Shown piece after piece: positions 1-7,550 of a stretch of 64,000 nucleotides of DNA. The notes beneath the pieces were generated by a model. That model was not told the origin of the DNA. It did no database searches and worked only from the letters and a program-made list of their open reading frames with translations. A program made the position numbers and the translations under genes. Source of the stretch: Rhodococcus jostii RHA1. GTDB lineage: Bacteria > Actinomycetota > Actinomycetes > Mycobacteriales > Mycobacteriaceae. How positions within the stretch are numbered: position 1 is the stretch's first letter; the number at the start of each line of letters is the position of its first letter. The stretch spans positions 3,596,001 through 3,660,000 of the forward strand of contig NC_008268.1 of the NCBI RefSeq assembly GCF_000014565.1, read 5' to 3'.

Positions 1-300
1 GTCCGTGTAGTGCTCGCGGCTACCCGACTTGGCAATGCCCCGGCTGACGATGTAGGCGATCGTCAGAATGACGATGTAGAACCAGGCGCGGTCCGCCCGG
101 AAATAGTCCTCGTGTGCGTCGGTCGTCTGCACCAGATACGAGGCGATGAGGACACCGATGACTGCGGCGATGTAGACGAAGAACTCGGTGGTCTTGAACG
201 CGGCCTTCGTCTCGGTGCTGCGGCGCTGATCGAGCTGAACGCGCGGACCGGAAGCTACGGCGCCGGTGTTGCTGTGGGTGACAGGATTAGGGGAGGTCAT
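1..300 (-). CDS. Small two-helix membrane protein, 3' end outside window
   Basis: The reading frame starts at an ATG complementary to 298-300 and stays open to base 1, so the C-terminal end is missing. The visible 100 residues have a polar N-terminus of about 38 residues, a hydrophobic helix (FFVYIAAVIGVLIASYLV), a short charged loop and a second helix (AWFYIVILTIAYIVSRGIA). Small actinobacterial membrane proteins of about 105 residues end in this way, so probably only a few residues are lost. The gene diverges from the tetR-type gene at 531 and may be its target. No enzymatic function can be assigned. Confidence 0.75.
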   Translation of the reverse strand, partial: MTSPNPVTHSNTGAVASGPRVQLDQRRSTETKAAFKTTEFFVYIAAVIGVLIASYLVQTTDAHEDYFRADRAWFYIVILTIAYIVSRGIAKSGSREHYTD

Positions 301-530
301 GGATGACTCCTTCAACGGGGTGCCCGGTATTGCAGATTCGGGTCACCATGTACGTCTCCTCGAATGAGGTGGACGTTGGTGAGCGCGACCCTCTGCTGGA
401 GCGAACCCATACAACGCAAGTATACCCATTAGTAACTACAGTGCAAGTGTACGGTGTAGATAAGGGCTGCATAAGACGCGATCCGGCGTGGACGCGTCTC
501 TTATGGTCGGTCTTGCATGAGGAGGCAGTG
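301..530. promoter_or_regulatory. Divergent promoter region with a repeated GCAAGTRTAC motif
   Basis: This is the intergenic space between two divergent genes. It contains the direct repeat GCAAGTATAC (416-425) and GCAAGTGTAC (443-452), 27 bases apart; the first contains the palindrome GTATAC. Direct or inverted pairs of this kind are typical TetR-family binding sites, and the neighbouring regulator is the obvious candidate. The start of the TetR gene is fixed by GGAGGC just upstream of the ATG at 531. Confidence 0.35.
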
Positions 531-1265
531 ATGAGTGCGCGCACGGACTCGGACGAGTCGAATACCCCGAAGGACCGTCCCCGGATGCGAACTCGTCTGA
601 CCCGCTTGACCACCGAGCAGGTGCTGGCCACCGCCCTCGAGATCGTCGACCGCGAGAGCGTCGATGCCCTCTCGATGCGCCGGTTGGCGCAGGCACTCGA
701 CCGGGACGCGATGAGTGTGTACCGCTACGCGGAGAACAAGGCCGCACTTCTCGACGGTGTCGTCGAACTGGTACTCCGGGAACTCGTCATCGACCCGGAC
801 GCGCAGGACTGGACGCAGGAATTGCGGTTACTTGCCCACCGCTACCGTGACCTCGCACTCGCGCACCCCAATGTCGTTCCACTACTGGTGACCCGCCCCC
901 TCGCGACACCACTGGGCTTACGACCCCTGGGCACGCTGCGTCCGCTCGAGGACTTCCTCGAACTGCTCATCCGGGCCGGCTTCTCCCCACCGATTGCGTT
1001 GCGCTCCTACCGGCTGTTCTTCGGATTCCTGCAAGGGCACATTCTCGACGAACTCCAGGAACTGATCGAGGACCCAGAAGAGTCGGAGGATGTTCTCCGG
1101 CTCGGACTGCACCGCCTGCCGCGCAGCAAATTCCCCCGGTTACGCTCTCTCGCTTCCGAACTCGCCGACTACGACGGTGCGCAACTTCTCGACGAGGGCC
1201 TCGATGTCACCATCGGCGGCCTCGAGACCCTCTTCCAGACCACCACCTCCGCAACCGGCACATGA
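531..1265 (+). CDS. TetR/AcrR family transcriptional regulator
   Basis: The product is a 244-residue regulator. An N-terminal helix-turn-helix (about residues 23-70: TTEQVLATALEIVDRESV ... MRRLAQALDRDAMSVYRY) is followed by a large helical ligand-binding domain of the class that includes tetracycline repressor (TetR_C_1 type). The ATG at 531 is preferred over an upstream frame-open ATG at 303 because GGAGGC sits at the correct distance and the upstream extension is not protein-like. It is divergent from the membrane protein at 1-300, so local repression of both genes is the simplest model. The ligand is unknown. A fragment of a related 3' end lies at 13607-13653. Confidence 0.85.
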   Translation: MSARTDSDESNTPKDRPRMRTRLTRLTTEQVLATALEIVDRESVDALSMRRLAQALDRDAMSVYRYAENKAALLDGVVELVLRELVIDPDAQDWTQELRLLAHRYRDLALAHPNVVPLLVTRPLATPLGLRPLGTLRPLEDFLELLIRAGFSPPIALRSYRLFFGFLQGHILDELQELIEDPEESEDVLRLGLHRLPRSKFPRLRSLASELADYDGAQLLDEGLDVTIGGLETLFQTTTSATGT

Positions 1266-1322
1266 TCGGGCCCCGGCGATCCTTCCGCGTGTAACGACGC
1301 CCGGGGCCGGGCACTCTCGAAT

Positions 1323-1811
1323 ATGGGATCGAACGCACGCCGCCCCATCAGCTCGTCGGCCGCGACTCTCGGCGGTCGGCTGGTGCAGCTGGTCGGTGAT
1401 CGCGACGCCGCCGGGTTCTCGTTCGAGGTATCCCGAGTATGCACCGAACCGCACCCCGTCGGAGAGCGGCCGGAATACGGCGATGTGATTGCGTGGGTTG
1501 TCGATGCCATCGTCGGCGTGGTCATCGCGCGCCTGGGCGCCGCGGGCCCAGGGGAGAGGTTCGTTCTCGACCTGCGCTTCGCGGACGGCGGGTACGTCGA
1601 CGTCGACGCCCTGCCGGCATCGGCACGCTGGGTGCTGCGGACGGTGTCGGCCTTTCTCGCCGAGGATCACGCCGAGGTGGAGCGGTCGCTTGCCGACGAG
1701 CAACAATTCGACCTCACCATGCGCGCGGAAACCCTGGCCGACGCGGTCATCTGGCTCGACTTCGTCCTCGATGTCGACCTCCCCGATCCACCCGACGTCA
1801 CCACCGCATAG
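1323..1811 (+). CDS. Conserved hypothetical protein, acidic
   Basis: The product is 162 residues with no recognised domain. The C-terminal two-thirds is typical coding sequence (RFVLDLRFADGGYVDVDA, then an amphipathic helical stretch ending DFVLDVDLPDPPDV), rich in Asp, Ala and Leu and without membrane segments. The overlapping minus-strand open frames have an Arg/Gly-rich composition and look like shadows. It lies 57 bases after the TetR gene on the same strand, so co-transcription is possible. The start is uncertain; in-frame alternatives lie within the first 40 residues. Confidence 0.6.
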   Translation: MGSNARRPISSSAATLGGRLVQLVGDRDAAGFSFEVSRVCTEPHPVGERPEYGDVIAWVVDAIVGVVIARLGAAGPGERFVLDLRFADGGYVDVDALPASARWVLRTVSAFLAEDHAEVERSLADEQQFDLTMRAETLADAVIWLDFVLDVDLPDPPDVTTA

Positions 1812-1872
1812 GGAGAGTTTCCTGTGCGGAAAGCAGTTCCTGCGGGTCTCGGTCCAGGTTCAGGTCTGCCGG

Positions 1873-2556
1873 TCAGGCCGGGTGGTCCGCCTGTTCGTCG
1901 GGGTATTCGTGTGCGGTCAGGAGCAGGTGGTCGAACCGGGCGCGAAACGACGCCGGGAGGGTCGCCTCGGCGGCGAGGGCCCCGACGAAGCGCTCGGCCA
2001 GGGTGTGAAGTTTGATGTTCGTCTCCTGTGAGCGCCAGGTGAGGATGCCGAAGGCACGCTCGGAGGAGATGCCGTAGACGAGCATGAGAGCACCCTTCGC
2101 CTGCTCGATCACCGCCCGCGATTTCTCGAGTCCGGCGACGGCCTCGGTGAGCGCCTCGTTGAATTCCCTGAGGTCGGTCTCCAATGTTTCGGTGACGTCG
2201 ATGTAGTACCCGGATGTGCCGATGACCTGGCCGTTCTCGTCGAGCATTCGATCGCCGACCACGATGACGTGGTGGATGCGGCGGTCGGTATCGATGATGC
2301 GGTGCTTGCTGCTGAACGGTTCGCCGGCATGGATCATCTTGTCGAAAAGTGCAGCAACCTGTGATTGATCGTCTGGATGCTTGTGGGAGAGCAGAATTTC
2401 GTTGGTGGGGATGACCTCACCCGGTTGGTAGCCGTGCATCCGGGCAACGGAGTCGGACCATTCCCAGCGCTCGCCGTCGAGGTAGAACCGGAAACTTCCG
2501 CCCTGTGGCGGTGCATTCGCGCCGAGGAGCTCATCTCTGTCCACAGCCACGCCCAC
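1873..2556 (-). CDS. PAS-ANTAR domain regulator
   Basis: The product is 227 residues. Residues 20-125 form a PAS_3-type sensor domain (WEWSDSVARMHGYQPGE ... GTSGYYIDVTE). Residues 140-205 form an ANTAR RNA-binding domain (AVIEQAKGALMLVYGISSERAFGIL). ANTAR proteins bind paired hairpins in leader RNA and prevent termination, so this is likely a signal-dependent antiterminator. It is one of two ANTAR proteins in the first 11 kb. The start is uncertain: GTG codons at 2556, 2550 and 2544 are in frame and none has a strong ribosome-binding site. It converges with the gene ending at 1811. Confidence 0.85.
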   Translation of the reverse strand: MGVAVDRDELLGANAPPQGGSFRFYLDGERWEWSDSVARMHGYQPGEVIPTNEILLSHKHPDDQSQVAALFDKMIHAGEPFSSKHRIIDTDRRIHHVIVVGDRMLDENGQVIGTSGYYIDVTETLETDLREFNEALTEAVAGLEKSRAVIEQAKGALMLVYGISSERAFGILTWRSQETNIKLHTLAERFVGALAAEATLPASFRARFDHLLLTAHEYPDEQADHPA

Positions 2557-2881
2557 TGCCCGCCGTGCTCAACCCTCGCCTCGATCCCACTGCCACAGTA
2601 TGCCGAGCACCCATACCGGCGTGCACAGAAATAGTCCACACCGGTGTACCCGACGGCGTCACCACGCCCGAGAGCACGGTCACGAGACGGCTGGAACCGG
2701 GTGAGTGCTGTTCGTGATCTCCGCACTACCGCTTCCTGCAAGCCCCTGCGCTGATGATTAATCGCCGCTGTCCGGGGTACGCACGGCTTACGCACCCCGC
2801 CGGGCGCGGACCCAAGTCGTGTCTCGCCGCCCGCCGACGCCGAGGTGCGTGGGTGACACTCGGCAACTGTGGGTGAGGGAG
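2557..2881. other. Intergenic region with a weak stress-type promoter match
   Basis: No convincing gene is visible in these 325 bases between two divergent genes. GGGTAC at 2775-2780 matches the -10 of SigB/SigF-type promoters for the gene at 2882, but the sequence about 15 bases upstream (TGATT) is only a weak -35. The open frames here are shadows. Confidence 0.3.
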
Positions 2882-3400
2882 ATGAAGACCAGAGGTCAAT
2901 TGGTGGTAGCCGTCGGCGCGGGATTTCTCCTGGGGCGGAGGACCGCGAAGCTCGCGAGTTCCCCGGAAGTCGCCAAACTGATCGAGACCATTCGGGGAGA
3001 CCTGATGAGCTCCGCGAAAGCCGCGGCGGTCACCGCGGTCAGCTCGCGTATCGATTCGCTGAGCAGCCGGCTCCAGTCGAGCGGCGAGAACCCGGTGGGC
3101 GGCGTGGGCCAGGTGGCCGACACCAAGCGGAGGTCGAGCGAGACCCGCGACAGCCACCCCGCCGAGCCGGAAGAGAGTGCAGGAGAGGAGCAGGCCGAGG
3201 AGACGGGCGTTACCGACGAAGACGGCACCGAACCGCCGCAACAGGAGGAACAGCCGAGGCGCCCTCCCCGCGTCAGACGGACCCGGGACGCAAGCACAGC
3301 CAAGGAAATTCGGGAGTGGGCCGTTCAGCAGGGACTCGAGATCTCCTCGCACGGCCGCATACCTGCGAACATCGAGCACGCTTTCCGCGACGCCCACTGA
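2882..3400 (+). CDS. Gas-vesicle-associated-type protein with Lsr2-like DNA-binding C-terminus
   Basis: The product is 172 residues. The N-terminus (AVGAGFLLGR, then SSPEVAKL and a helix AKAAAVTAVSSRIDSLSSRL) is closely related to the protein of the gas-vesicle operon at 7550-8307. An acidic, probably disordered linker covers residues 70-135. The last 30 residues (REWAVQQGLEISSHGRIP ... AFRDAH) resemble the C-terminal DNA-binding domain of Lsr2, whose RGR core is here HGR. The ATG at 2882 follows GGGAGA. The inference is a protein that links the SSPEVAKL module to DNA. The Lsr2 similarity is by eye and should be confirmed by a profile search. Confidence 0.75.
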   Translation: MKTRGQLVVAVGAGFLLGRRTAKLASSPEVAKLIETIRGDLMSSAKAAAVTAVSSRIDSLSSRLQSSGENPVGGVGQVADTKRRSSETRDSHPAEPEESAGEEQAEETGVTDEDGTEPPQQEEQPRRPPRVRRTRDASTAKEIREWAVQQGLEISSHGRIPANIEHAFRDAH

Positions 3401-3467
3401 CAATCGAGCGAGGATGCGGCGGTACCGGACGGTGATGGTCGACGGCAGGCGTCGGATCCTGTGTGGC

Positions 3468-3493
3468 CTTGGGTTCGATTGCTTGGGTTCGAT
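3468..3493. repeat. Tandem direct repeat CTTGGGTTCGAT
   Basis: CTTGGGTTCGAT occurs at 3468-3479 and again at 3482-3493, a 14-base period. It lies 49 bases upstream of the start at 3542, a position suited to a regulator-binding site. No matching family is recognised. Confidence 0.5.
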
Positions 3494-3541
3494 GCTGTCA
3501 CCCCGTCGTTCGGCTCGGCGCGAACGGGGTACACGCAGTCC

Positions 3542-3979
3542 ATGCCGGATCAGCAGATACCGAATCCCCCCGACCACTCGAGGCCCACCCGAGCGCGTGA
3601 CGAAGAGGTTGCCGCTGCCGGCAAGCTCTCCGAAGCCCTCGAGACCGTAGAACGTGCGCGTGGACGTCTGTACGACTTTCACCAATTGATCGGTCATGCC
3701 GATCTGATGCTCGATGAGGCCGTCCAGAAGTTGCGTGAGTCCGGTCGCGACGATATGGCGGAACAGGTGGAGAAGGAGCTGATCGGCCGCAACGTCCTCA
3801 ACGGTCGGTGGACGTTCCAGATCGTCGAGGATTTCGACGACCACTACTGGTCCGCTTTTCGTGAATGTGAGGCGATCGTGCGCAGCGAACTGTGCGACGA
3901 ACGCCGGCACGTGTTCGAATCCGAAATGAAGGAATCTCGTCGAACACATGGGCATCCCCGGCACGACGCGCGACCGTAG
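3542..3979 (+). CDS. Conserved hypothetical helical protein
   Basis: The product is 145 residues, charged and soluble. The central part (residues 25-95) is predicted helical (SEALETVERARGRLYDFHQL ... AVQKLRESGRDDMAEQVEKE) and is followed by a Trp/Phe-rich segment (RWTFQIVEDFDDHYWSAF). The ATG at 3542 is preferred over the longer frame because the upstream codons do not look protein-coding and overlap a repeat. Similar proteins of unknown function occur in actinobacteria. The position beside the gas-vesicle cluster hints at a stress role but does not prove it. Confidence 0.65.
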   Translation: MPDQQIPNPPDHSRPTRARDEEVAAAGKLSEALETVERARGRLYDFHQLIGHADLMLDEAVQKLRESGRDDMAEQVEKELIGRNVLNGRWTFQIVEDFDDHYWSAFRECEAIVRSELCDERRHVFESEMKESRRTHGHPRHDARP

Positions 3980-4221
3980 CCGCACCAATTGGTTGCGATG
4001 CGCAACGCAACCCTCGATCCCGGCGGTTCCAGTACCCCGCTGGGGGGTTCGATCCGGCGGGGTACCGGGCCACCGCGCCGGGCAGGCGCGGCGACATCAT
4101 CAACGGTAACCGTGTCGTGGGCAGTTCCGGGTGCGAGCGGTCTTCACGCGGAACCACAGACCGGGCCGAAGATCAAGCACTGATCCAGATGCTGTCGAGC
4201 GTGCGGACGCGGTGATCATCG

Positions 4222-4626
4222 TTACTCGTCACCGTTATCGCCTCGCCGCCTGCCCGCCACCTCCATCGGCGTACCCGACTCCACCTCGAGATGTATCGAC
4301 CGGTCGGACTCGAGTGCGGCTATCCGCTCCTTCAGCTTTCGATTCTCGAGTTCGAGGTCACTGCTCTTGCCGGTCAGCCAGGGATCGTTCTCCCACCAGT
4401 TGATCCCGACCTCCTTCGCCGTCTCCAGCGAGGCGATGACCAACCGCACCTTGATCGTCAGCAGTTCGATGTCGACGAGGTTGACCTGAATGTCCCCGGC
4501 GATCACCAGGCCCTTGTCGAGTACCCGCTCGAGGATTTCCCCGAGATTCGTCGACTGGTGCCCGCCGCCCATGCCACCGGCGGGGCTCTGCGGGAGACGC
4601 CCGGAGTCGCCACTGGACAAGGTCAT
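4222..4626 (-). CDS. gvpJ: Gas vesicle protein GvpJ/GvpA family (GvpJ-like)
   Basis: The product is 134 residues. Residues 23-75 are the GvpA/J fold (LGEILERVLDKGLVIAGDIQ, then VDIELLTIKVRLVIAS), which forms or nucleates the gas-vesicle shell. After it come NWWENDPWL and a coiled-coil-like tail (ELENRKLKERIAALES), both features of GvpJ/GvpS proteins rather than the major shell protein. It is the last gene of the operon; its ATG overlaps the stop of gvpO by four bases (ATGA). The tail is polar and ends in Gly/Asp-rich sequence. Confidence 0.85.
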   Translation of the reverse strand: MTLSSGDSGRLPQSPAGGMGGGHQSTNLGEILERVLDKGLVIAGDIQVNLVDIELLTIKVRLVIASLETAKEVGINWWENDPWLTGKSSDLELENRKLKERIAALESDRSIHLEVESGTPMEVAGRRRGDNGDE

Positions 4627-4913
4627 GACTGCCCGCCCGTGCTGTCGCAGGCGCCGCGGCCGTAGCGCCGGGTTCTGTGGTAGGCCAACAACTCTCCATC
4701 CAGCTCCAACACCACTTCGTACAGGGCGAGCAGGTCGGTCGAGGACGGGATGCGCCGATCCTCGACCACTTCCACTTCCACGGTCCACCCGTCGTCGGTC
4801 GGCATCACCGACGTCGCACCGAGCGGCTTCTTGCCCGTCAGCTGGGTGATGTCCCGCACCGCGACCTCGGCGATGTCCTGCGCCGGCAGTGTCGGTGGCT
4901 GCTCCTGCGCCAT
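4623..4913 (-). CDS. gvpO: Gas vesicle protein GvpO
   Basis: The product is 96 residues. The core (AVRDITQLTGKKPLGATSV, then GWTVEVEVVEDRRIPSSTDL and YEVVLELDGELLAYHRTRRY) matches the GvpO family found in actinobacterial gas-vesicle clusters, an accessory protein required in haloarchaea but of unknown mechanism. The ATG at 4913 is chosen because the family core begins about 20 residues later; the longer frame is basic and unlike the family. It is coupled to gvpJ downstream and separated from gvpF by 125 bases that contain an inverted repeat. Confidence 0.85.
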   Translation of the reverse strand: MAQEQPPTLPAQDIAEVAVRDITQLTGKKPLGATSVMPTDDGWTVEVEVVEDRRIPSSTDLLALYEVVLELDGELLAYHRTRRYGRGACDSTGGQS

Positions 4914-5000
4914 GACCTGCTCACTCCTTCTCCCGAGTGGTGGCCGCGCCCGTCTGGTCATCCGGTGGCGAGGTCACGCCACGCACCCGCGCCCGCGCGA

Positions 5001-5027
5001 GGTGTCGGCGTGACGATCAACGACACC
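5001..5027. repeat. Inverted repeat GGTGTCG / CGACACC in gvp operon
   Basis: Perfect 7-base arms lie at 5001-5007 and 5021-5027 with a 13-base loop. It occupies the only sizeable gap inside the operon, between gvpF and gvpO, so it may act as an internal attenuator or mRNA-processing hairpin. It has no T-tract. Confidence 0.4.
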
Positions 5028-5038
5028 TGCCCATCGCC

Positions 5039-5845
5039 TCAGCCCTCCGGCGTCGGGGACAGCACGAAGTCGTAGGCGGCGAGCGGTCCGAGCAGCCGCA
5101 TCTCGACCCGGCCGTCCCACTGCTCCGCCAACGCTCCCACCGCCTGCTCGAGCTCGTCCTGCCGGGCAACCTCGACCAGGACCGCCACCTGGGCGGCATC
5201 CTCCTCGTGGGTGGGTTCGCGGACGTTGACCGAGTCGGCCAGCGAGTCGAGGGCCTCGACCACCGTGGCCGTATCTTCCTCCCGCTTCGCGACGATGGCG
5301 TTGGCCACGATCTCGCCGAGGGCCATCCGGGCGTCGCGGGTGGCGGCCTCCGGCTGGTCCCGGATCGTGTCGCGCAGGGCGCTGGCCCGCTCGTTCTCGC
5401 CGATCACCTCCCACAGGATGGCGTGTTCGACGTAGCGGCCCTTCACCACGTATTGGGCCTTACCCTCGAGTTCCTCCATGGCGGCGGCGAACTCGTCGGC
5501 GTGCGCGGTGAGCAGTTCGTCCTTCACTGCGTCGGTGTCGGTCAGGACCGCCCCGAACCGCAGCGGCAGTACCGGTGCCACCCGCGCAACACCGTCCAGC
5601 AGGTGGGCGTGGGCCTGGAGGTCCGCGGGTTTACCGATCGGCCGGTCCACCGAAATTTCACTGACCAGCGCCGCGATGTCGCCGTGTTTGATGGTGCTCA
5701 CCCGCGAGTCGTCGACGCCGACCGCGTCGTCTTCGGTCTCCACATCCGCGGGCACGATGCCGTAGACGTAGACGCCGGTGGTACGCGGCTCTTCGGACGC
5801 ATCGGCAGCCTGGTCCGACGCATCGGCCTGCTTCGACGTGGACAT
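5039..5845 (-). CDS. gvpF: Gas vesicle protein GvpF/GvpL family
   Basis: The product is 268 residues. It has the two-lobed GvpF/L organisation: an N-terminal lobe beginning TGVYVYGIVPADV and containing HGDIAALVSEI and VLPLRFGAVL, then a C-terminal lobe ending RLLGPLAAYDFVL. GvpF/L proteins bind GvpA and assist early shell assembly. Start choice: ATG at 5845 overlaps the gvpA stop as TGATG; a GTG at 5848 is also in frame. An acidic linker of about 25 residues precedes the family core. Confidence 0.9.
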   Translation of the reverse strand: MSTSKQADASDQAADASEEPRTTGVYVYGIVPADVETEDDAVGVDDSRVSTIKHGDIAALVSEISVDRPIGKPADLQAHAHLLDGVARVAPVLPLRFGAVLTDTDAVKDELLTAHADEFAAAMEELEGKAQYVVKGRYVEHAILWEVIGENERASALRDTIRDQPEAATRDARMALGEIVANAIVAKREEDTATVVEALDSLADSVNVREPTHEEDAAQVAVLVEVARQDELEQAVGALAEQWDGRVEMRLLGPLAAYDFVLSPTPEG

Positions 5846-6219
5846 CACTTGTCCCCTCTACTGGATTTACGTGACACCCGCTCGCGCTCGGGCTCCTCTT
5901 CTCCGCCGCCGAGGAGGTCACCGAGTTTGTCGCCGGCAGCCTCGAGCGCGCCCTTGGTCTTCGACTTGGCACCGCCCTCAGTGGCGCCGCCCACCAGGTC
6001 GGACAGGCCCTTGGGTTCGCTGCCGATCTCGAGCCGATTCACCGCCTCCGCGAACCGCAGATACGTGTCGACACTGGCCACGACGATGCGGGCGTCGATC
6101 GTCAACAGTTCGATCCCGACCAGCGAGACCCGCACGTACGCGTCGATGACCAGACCCTTGTCCAGGATGGTGTCGATGACGTCGGCGAGGCTGCTCGAGC
6201 TGGGCCCACCGGTGGTCAT
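5845..6219 (-). CDS. gvpA: Gas vesicle structural protein GvpA family
   Basis: The product is 124 residues. Residues 9-60 are the canonical GvpA shell sequence ([49 protein letters not shown]). Unlike the roughly 70-residue major GvpA of cyanobacteria, a 60-residue extension follows, Gly/Lys-rich and ending in a basic segment ([13 protein letters not shown]). This tail could decorate the vesicle surface or place the protein in the GvpJ/M group. The ATG at 6219 overlaps the upstream stop as ATGA, so translation is coupled. Confidence 0.85.
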   Translation of the reverse strand: MTTGGPSSSSLADVIDTILDKGLVIDAYVRVSLVGIELLTIDARIVVASVDTYLRFAEAVNRLEIGSEPKGLSDLVGGATEGGAKSKTKGALEAAGDKLGDLLGGGEEEPERERVSRKSSRGDK

Positions 6220-7550
6220 CGGCGGGCTCCTCGCCTCGAGGCGGCGGACTTGGTGGCCGCGGTCTTGCGTGGGCGGCCACGGCGTGCCGGTGCAGTGTCT
6301 TCACCCGACGCCGCGGTCTTGCGTGGGCGGCCACGGCGTTTCGGCGGTTCACTCGCGGCCGCGGTCTTGCGCGGACGGCCGCGGCGTGCCGGCGCGGGCG
6401 CCTCGTCCTCCTCGGCCTCCTCGTCGACCGCTTCCTCACCCTCGTCCTCGTCGGCCTCGTCTTCCTCTGCCTCGGGTTCCTCGTCCTCGGCTTCGTCTGT
6501 TTCCTCCGGCTCCTCGTACTCCTCGTCCTCACCCTCGCCCTCGTCAGCCTCGGCTTCGTCTGCCTCGGGCTCCTCGTACTCGTCCTCTGCCTCGGGCTCC
6601 TCGGTCTCGTCCTCTTCGCCCTCGTCCGGCTGGCTTTCGTCCTGTTCGTCTTCCGTTTCCGCCTCGTCCTCTTCGGGCTCGACCACCTGACCGTCCCGGA
6701 TTTCTCCGCGCCAGCCCTCGACGTCGTCGGGATGGAGGATCGACTGTGTCATGACGTGGCGTGCAAAGTGTTTCAATTCCAGCCGTGCTCGTCGTCCCTG
6801 TGCACGCCAGAGGTTTCCCGTCTTCTCGAACAATCCCTTCGGGTGATACTCGAGGATCAGAACGATGCGGGTGAGATCCGGGGTCACCTCGTGGAACGTC
6901 ACCGCACCGTCGATGAACCCCTTGGCGCCCTTCGAGCGCCACACGATCCGCTCGTCGGGAACCTGCTCGAGGATCGTCGCTTCCCAGGTTCGGTGCGACA
7001 GGAAGATCTGCGCCTTCCACTCGAGCTTCTCGTCCGCTTCCTGCTCGACCCGTTCGACCTTCTTCATGAACGACGGAAAGTCGGCGAATTGGGTCCATTG
7101 GTTGTAGGCCAGCTGAACCGGGACCCCGACATCGATCGTTTCGACGATGTTGGTCAACTTCAGCTTCTTGCCTTTTCCGCTACCGCCACCACCACCGCCG
7201 GTGACCGCGTCCTTGAGGTCGGACGCCTTGTCCTTGACCGTCTGCTTGGCGCCCTCCCACCAGCCGCCACCGGTGTCGGACTCGTCCGGTGACTCATCGT
7301 CATCTGACTCATCGTCATCCGTTTTCTCGGAACCGGTGAGGGCGGCGAGCAGCCCTCCTTCGCCGCCGTTCTCGGCGTACTCGGTGAGCCGCCCGGAGGT
7401 GTTCGCCACCTTGTCCGAGACCGAGGACAGTGCCTTCTCGGCGACCGTGCCGACCAGCCTCTGCATTGCTTCCTGCAGCACGCTCGACGCGCCGTCCCCG
7501 TCACCCGGTGCGGCCTCTCGTAGTTTCTTCGCGGCGCTCGTCATCGCCAT
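6216..7550 (-). CDS. GvpZ-like SRPBCC protein with acidic linker and three AT-hooks
   Basis: The product is 444 residues. Residues 1-130 are helical and Gly/Asp-rich. Residues 130-280 form a cyclase/dehydrase-type SRPBCC fold ([50 protein letters not shown]). A Glu/Asp-rich tract of about 110 residues follows, then three copies of [10 protein letters not shown], the classical AT-hook that binds AT-rich minor grooves. Streptomyces gvp clusters carry a similar SRPBCC gene called gvpZ. ATG 7550 overlaps the upstream stop (TGATG); GTG 7553 is an alternative. Its link to gas-vesicle assembly rests on operon position only. Confidence 0.8.
   Translation of the reverse strand: MAMTSAAKKLREAAPGDGDGASSVLQEAMQRLVGTVAEKALSSVSDKVANTSGRLTEYAENGGEGGLLAALTGSEKTDDDESDDDESPDESDTGGGWWEGAKQTVKDKASDLKDAVTGGGGGGSGKGKKLKLTNIVETIDVGVPVQLAYNQWTQFADFPSFMKKVERVEQEADEKLEWKAQIFLSHRTWEATILEQVPDERIVWRSKGAKGFIDGAVTFHEVTPDLTRIVLILEYHPKGLFEKTGNLWRAQGRRARLELKHFARHVMTQSILHPDDVEGWRGEIRDGQVVEPEEDEAETEDEQDESQPDEGEEDETEEPEAEDEYEEPEADEAEADEGEGEDEEYEEPEETDEAEDEEPEAEEDEADEDEGEEAVDEEAEEDEAPAPARRGRPRKTAAASEPPKRRGRPRKTAASGEDTAPARRGRPRKTAATKSAASRRGARR
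6256..6386. repeat. Three 29-base repeats encoding AT-hooks
   Basis: Near-identical units begin GCCGCGGTCTTGCG at 6256-6284, 6310-6338 and 6358-6386. Each encodes [10 protein letters not shown] on the minus strand. The third unit has the most changes. Unequal exchange between units could change the hook number between strains. Confidence 0.75.

Noticed and set aside
6250..6690. Ser-rich plus-strand frame opposite the acidic tract
   Set aside because: It is only the complement of Glu/Asp codon repeats of the real minus-strand gene.
4937..6754. 605-residue plus-strand open frame over the gas-vesicle genes
   Set aside because: Its composition (runs of Pro, Arg and Ser) shows it is the antisense shadow of gvpF, gvpA and the acidic GvpZ-like gene.
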